Source: Nemophila menziesii (lineage: Eukaryota; Streptophyta; Magnoliopsida; Boraginales; Hydrophyllaceae). From it: a stretch of 64,000 nt of DNA. Location of the stretch: positions 2,358,501 to 2,422,500 of the forward strand of contig JARWIR010000005.1 of assembly GCA_029959085.1 (NCBI GenBank). Direction: 5' to 3'. Below the pieces are notes generated by a model that saw only the letters and a list, made by a program, of their open reading frames with translations, ran no database searches and was not told the DNA's origin. This document shows, in pieces, positions 59,402 to 64,000 of the stretch (positions are counted from its first letter, which is position 1; each line of letters opens with the position of its first letter). Both the position numbers and the translations under genes were made by a program.

Positions 59402-61202
59402 ATGAAGAAAGAAACAATAGATATGGAAGATCTTATCATGAAACAACGATCAGAGTTTCACCTTCATGGAGAACGATTGGTTAAGGAAGCCGAACTATCG
59501 GTTAAAAAAGCCGAGAAAATGATGCTTCATGACAATTCTTTTTTTAACGTCCTTTCTTCTATCTTTTTATTTTCAGACGAATATCCCTTCAAAACAGCCG
59601 TAGAGTATTTCGAATTAGCCGCTAAAAACTTCGACAAAGCCAAATCATGTAACTCCTAGCCAAATTTTATTCTTTTAAATAATTTTTATTCATTATATTT
59701 TTAGTTTTTATTTTCTTTTCCTAGACGACTGAGAAAAATTTTGATGCTTAGAATTTAGGTTTTTAAACGTTATTGATTGTATAGCTTCGTTTCAGGGGAT
59801 CAAGTTGGAGCAACCTATGTTAAATTGTCAGAATCTTACTTGAAAATAAGAGATGGACCTCGCTCACTTCACTATCCTATTTTTGCTGGCAACTATTATA
59901 TTAAGGCTGCGTGTGCGTATTGCAAGGCCACGAATCTTGAAGGTAAGATATTTTACCCTATTACTAATTAATTGATATTTAATTTGATTAATTTTAGCTT
60001 TAGTTTCTTAAGTTTCTAACTTTGTTTGTTCATAAGGGTGACCACAATTTAATTACTCCCTCCTCCATCTATCAATGTTTGTTACAATTTCTAAAATTAG
60101 ATGTCCACACAAAAGATTGTCCATTTAAAATACCAATGAACTTTTTTACCTTTTCTACCAATTTAATCATTATTTAATATTCATAAACTTATCATCATTA
60201 AATGCATTAATTTAGTTAGTTGACGGTAGTTTAGTAAAAATAGGGAAAATTAATTGCTTTTCTTAATCCGTCTGAAACAAAAAGTATGACAAACATTGAT
60301 GGACGGAGGGAGTACTGTTTACCAAATTTTTCCATGCACATTAACTTACAGTCTATCATTACAAGAATTTGTCTATGCTATGGAATGAACTTTTATTGAA
60401 AAACTGATGATTTGTAGAGGCAGTATCTTGCGTGTACGAAGCTGTACAAATCCTTATGCGTTATGATTTTTTCCGAATTAAAGGAGCTTACTCGGTAACT
60501 TAATTTACTCTTAAGAAGTTGTATAATGGGTAAAATAATGGTAAATGATATTTTTATTACTTTATTGCAGGAGGACATTGCCGATTTTTTCCGGAATGGA
60601 GGAGTTTACTCGGTATCTTAATTACTCTAAAAGAAGTTGAATAATGGGGTACAATGATGGTAAATGGAAAAACGACTAATATAAATTAATTTATTTATTG
60701 CAGGAAACTTATCATATTTTCCAGATTGCCAAGGATTACTCGGTAATCTTCTTTTACTCTTAAGAAAGTTGTATAATAGGTACAAACACAATGATGTAAA
60801 TGAAAAAACGACGAAAATAATATTGATTTATTGCAGGAAATTGCCAAACAGTACAAGCAAGAAGAAAATTTGGCGCAGTCTATTTTATGTTACGAAATAA
60901 CTGTCAGAGTTTATGAAAAACAGGGAGAATTTTCGATATGGAGCAAAATTGATTCCGAAACCAGGGAGAAAATTTCAAATATAGTTGAACAAGTAATTAA
61001 GATTAAAGAGCAAAAGGAAGGTGATAATACTTATGATTATAGCTTTAAAGATAAAACCCTCAAACAGAAAAAGGAAGAAGAAGACAAGAGCAAGTCTATA
61101 ATTGGATTAACAAGCAAAAAGAAAAAGATAGAAATTGGATTATGGATATTAGTCTTTACCTTTCTGATTTGGTGTAACTATTGGTTGTGGTATGTGGCAT
61201 AA
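59402..61202 (+). CDS. alpha-SNAP-like protein with C-terminal membrane anchor, 6 exons
   Basis: Exons: 59402-59648, 59796-59942, 60418-60494, 60571-60612, 60704-60742, 60837-61202. All have GT-AG borders and phases agree, giving 305 residues (alpha-SNAP about 289). Family matches: the helical start with FELAAKNFDKAKSW joined across intron 1 to DQVGATYVKL, then YYIKAACAYCKATNLEEAVS, then EIAKQYKQEENLAQSILCYE. Alpha-SNAPs bind SNARE bundles and recruit NSF to disassemble them after membrane fusion. Here the match stops at about the middle of the family. The C-terminal half, which contacts and stimulates NSF, is replaced by a charged linker, KKKK and a hydrophobic tail at residues 282-305. Exons 4 and 5 are 42- and 39-bp in-phase mini-exons arising from tandem duplication. 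A Stowaway MITE lies in intron 2. No stop interrupts it, but expression is unproven. Confidence 0.72.
60056..60312. mobile_element. Stowaway-type MITE, 257 bp, in intron 2 of the SNAP-like gene
   Basis: The termini ctccctcctccatctatcaatg and gacaaacattgatggacggagggag are imperfect inverted repeats, flanked by TA on both sides. Its termini and length are close to those of the element at 51273-51528. Confidence 0.88.
60464..60836 (+). repeat. triplicated exon-intron block
   Basis: Three consecutive copies, each about 120-130 bp, start near 60465, 60584 and 60714. Each has gattttttcc...ga.tactcg, a donor gta, then actctta.aagaagttg.ataat.ggta.aa..atg.taaatg, and an acceptor tttattgcag. Each exonic part ends in Y-S. 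Copies differ by substitutions and small indels. Confidence 0.85.
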
Positions 61203-61800
61203 ACATAGAATAAGTTGAACTATTACTTGTTTACTTGTTAGTTACTAGAGATTTTAGGGCAAATTATGCAAATGATATTTATTTCTGATGGTTATATTTG
61301 ATTACTAAGAATCTGATATTCACGTGTATCTGCAATGACTTGAAGATACCTTTTTTCTTCTTTTACGGTTATATTAGTCTATCTGTATAGTGTCACTTAT
61401 TTTACCACACCACACAATTCAACAGATTAATCACTTCTGTTTTCAACTTTATTCATCTATTATGTATTCAATATATCTTTTATCACACCTTAATTTAGTC
61501 TAAACAAATTTAATATTCATGAAAGAGGAGGTAAAGTCGATCTTGTTCGAGATCAAACAAGAGATATAAAAGCTTATTTGAAAATCTCCGTGTGTATCAT
61601 TCAAAAACTTAAAAATATTTAAAAAAAAGAACATGTTCATAATGTCTAACGCTATTATCAATTCTGTATCGAAAGTAACAAATGTATGCAGGTAAATTAT
61701 TCTCCCATTTTTAATTGTTACAGTACACAAAATAATAATGTGTTAATATAGGTGCTCTTAGGTTATTGTCTTGATATTCTCTAGAGTGTATTGAAATGCA
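61203..61800. other. gene-free stretch
   Basis: Downstream flank of the SNAP-like gene; no gene or bounded element recognised. Confidence 0.5.
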
Positions 61801-63606
61801 CATTACTAGAAACAGCGTCTTTAGGGACGGAAAATTACCGACGACCCGCGTTTCGTCGGTAAGTTTACAAACGTAACGACGACAGTAGTTTACTGAAGAC
61901 AAAGTCGTTGTCGGAAACTGGCGACGACAAAAATTTGTCGATAATGTTCATCATTTCGTCGGTAATATATTTTTATTTATTTTTATTTTTATTTGGCCTC
62001 CGAAATGTCGTCGCTATATTTGCGACAACGTCCTTCGTCGCTATGTTGTCCATATTACCGACGAAAGTTTTGTAGTTACCAACGAAATACGGGTCGTCGC
62101 TAACTGAAAAACCTATTTAATGAAGACAACAGGCTTTTTAACTCACAAACACCTAAAAACCCAAGAAAATTCTCCGATTTTTCTCTAAAAAACACAACTA
62201 ATTTTCTTTTTATTTCTAATTGATTCTCCAATTCATCTTGCACCATTCCCGTGTTCATAATCAAGGTGGAGCATTATCAATATCCAATTTCATCACACAA
62301 TTTAAGATAATTTCATAAAAATTATTTTTTTTGCTTTCTAATTGTGTTTTATTCTTGCTATATGATTTGAATAGGCGAATTAATACATTTTCAAGGTGGG
62401 GCATGAGCATCAATCTTCATCTTATCCATCCAATTCAAGGTATTTTCAATAAATTTCATGCTTTTTTAATTTTTTTATTTATTGGAGTATACTAGTTGCT
62501 ATAATATATGATTCGGTTAATGAGTTACATGTTTTTTTGGTTGACTTGCTTATTATTATGTTGTAAATTATGCATGTGTTGTTTTATTTATATTTTGTGC
62601 TCATATATTTTCATTTGTTTAATTAATTACATGATATTTTTTATATATTAATTGTGTTTTAATTTTATTCATTCAATGGTTTGTAATATTTATTCATTCA
62701 ACGAGTTTTGTAATTTTTAGTCATTCATTGGGTTGTAATTTTGTATTATATTCTTTATTGTGTTGTAATTTTTATTCATTTTATTAATTGGGTTGTAATA
62801 ATTATAACTTTTATTTTTATATGAATGTAGTTATCTAGTTATATAAAATTGTTGCTAAGAGATGGCTTCGGGTATCGATAAAAGTTGGATCATCACGAAT
62901 AATTATTACACGCCAGAATATGTTTTTGGAGTTGTCTGTTTTATCGAATTTGCTAAGAAAAGTAAAGGTTATACTGGTTACTTGTCTTGCCCGTGTACGA
63001 AGTGTAATAATTACAGTTGATTACCCACCGAACAAGTTAGGGCCCACCTTCTAAAAGACGGGTTTAAGCATACATATCATGTTTGGACAAAACACGGTGA
63101 GGATGAGTTACGATGTGAGACAAAGTTACGATGTTGGTGGACATCCGGGAGATACCGAGATGAGAGATGAACATCTTACAAGTCGAAGCAGTTTCGAAAC
63201 ATTGCTCGAAGAATTGGAGACAGTATAATTTCCTGGTTGTACATTGATGAGTTCCTGAATTACATTTCCAAGCTTATGCACGTAAAAGTAAAGAACAAAT
63301 GGACTAACACATTATTCACCGAGCTATTGGAGTTGGTCGGATTTTTCCCAAACCTCACAATTTGCCTGATTCTTATGAAGCATGCAACAAGAAGTTGAAA
63401 AGTTTGGGTATGGGGTATATTACTATCGATGTCTGTTTGAACGATTGTGCCATTTTTTACAAAGAGAATTAAGACCTCGACAATTGTCCAGTTTGCGGTG
63501 AATCGAGATGGGACCCAAAGAAGGATCAGAAAGTACCGCATAAGAAGCTCTGTTACTTTCCGATTGCCCCGAGATTGCAGCGACTATACGCTTCGAAGCA
63601 CACCGT
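61801..63606 (+). mobile_element. CACTA (En/Spm) transposon, truncated
   Basis: cattactagaaacagcg at 61801 resembles the CACTA terminus, with T for the second C. From 61820 to 62100 come many short direct and inverted copies of gtcgtcggtaa/ttaccgacgac, the subterminal binding-site pattern of this superfamily. A transposase gene follows and is cut at about 63606, where copia sequence begins. Confidence 0.8.
62862..63606 (+). pseudogene. CACTA transposase (TNP2 type), N-terminal part
   Basis: The ATG at 62862 starts MASGIDKSWI. Then come GYLSCPCTKCNN (a zinc-binding start), EQVRAHLLKDGF near 63035, SKLMHVKVKNKWTN near 63270, LPDSYEACNKKL near 63362, NCPVCGESRWDP at 63482-63517 and APRLQRLYASKHTV near 63568. 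These are the ordered landmarks of the En/Spm transposase N-terminal region. Stops near 63018, 63168 and 63470 and frame changes inactivate it; the catalytic core is missing. Confidence 0.85.
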
Positions 63607-64000
63607 TGATAATGCAACTACAAGAAGAAGGAGATGACCCTTTAGAAGTTGATCGACTATATGTAAGTTGAAGAGACAAACCACCTTAAGGACAAGTCTT
63701 TATCTTTCAATGCTAATACTTCAAAGACTAATCTAGTTGGAAGTTATGTTCATGCAAATAAAGCCAGGTTTAAAGGTAACGAAAAAAAAGAACACACATG
63801 GGTCAAACAAGAACACATTCGGTGAATTAGAAATAAAGGCCAGTCCATCAAGCAAGGAGGCGGTTTTAAGCCACTGGTAAGATTCAGAAACCCAAATCTA
63901 GCTATTGTTGTGAAAAAAGGCCACAAGGCCTACTAGAGTGACCAAAGGAAGGATCAAACTCCAAAATCTGCCGCCAACTTGACTGAGACAGACAAGATAA
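63607..64000 (+). pseudogene. second copia gag fragment, running off the window
   Basis: It is closely similar, over nearly 400 bases, to 56120-56510 (kkkEMTL.KLI, ETNHLKDK, then NTFGELEIKASPSSKEA and NLTETDKI). It joins the CACTA transposase abruptly with no copia LTR or 5' gag between. The end lies outside the window. Confidence 0.82.

Overview
The window is nuclear DNA from a flowering plant, almost certainly a eudicot. It is AT-rich, its genes carry many short GT-AG introns, and its gene set (SCC2 with a PHD finger, an ACOS5-type acyl-CoA ligase, a FERONIA-type receptor kinase) is plant-specific. Its repeats are typical plant elements: Athila/Tat-like, copia, L1-type LINE, CACTA, hAT-like and Stowaway. 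I cannot fix the family from sequence alone.

Layout. 1-1.5 kb: a decayed KH-domain RNA-binding protein gene. 1.5-3.9 kb: repeats and a possible retroelement scrap. 3.94-15.23 kb: a tandem array of about six 1,809-bp units. Every unit is itself an inverted repeat made from the end of a truncated CrRLK1L (FERONIA-like) receptor kinase gene. The likely source copy, with the malectin-like ectodomain still attached, lies at the right edge on the minus strand (14.3-16.3 kb). 16.3-22 kb: AT-rich DNA with no recognised gene. 22.0-31.2 kb: a degenerate TTAAGG (telomere-like) array split by an 8-kb, young-looking, internally deleted Athila/Tat-type LTR element. 32.2-32.5 kb: an orphan two-exon piece of SMC5.

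35.2-46.6 kb holds a complete 27-exon cohesin-loader gene (SCC2/NIPBL, 1,817 codons by my splice reconstruction). It converges on a complete 6-exon ACOS5-like gene on the minus strand (47.5-50.8 kb, 546 codons). Introns of both carry clusters of a 31-bp dispersed motif containing GCATAATATAGGGACC, which also lies beside the KH remnant. 51.3-58 kb is nested transposons: a Stowaway MITE, a copia gag remnant interrupted by a 5'-truncated LINE with a clean target duplication, and a hAT-like element with an 8-bp target duplication.

59.4-61.2 kb holds a predicted 6-exon gene for an unusual alpha-SNAP-like protein. It keeps only the N-terminal half of the family, gains two mini-exons from a triplicated exon-intron block, and ends in a predicted transmembrane tail. 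The window closes with a broken CACTA transposase fused to a second copia gag fragment.

The intact genes act separately: SCC2 in chromosome cohesion, ACOS5 in pollen-wall lipid synthesis, and the SNAP-like protein probably at membranes. The two most striking objects are the inverted-repeat kinase array, a plausible hairpin or siRNA locus, and the tail-anchored truncated alpha-SNAP. All coordinates and splice sites were read by eye; no searches or transcript data were available.
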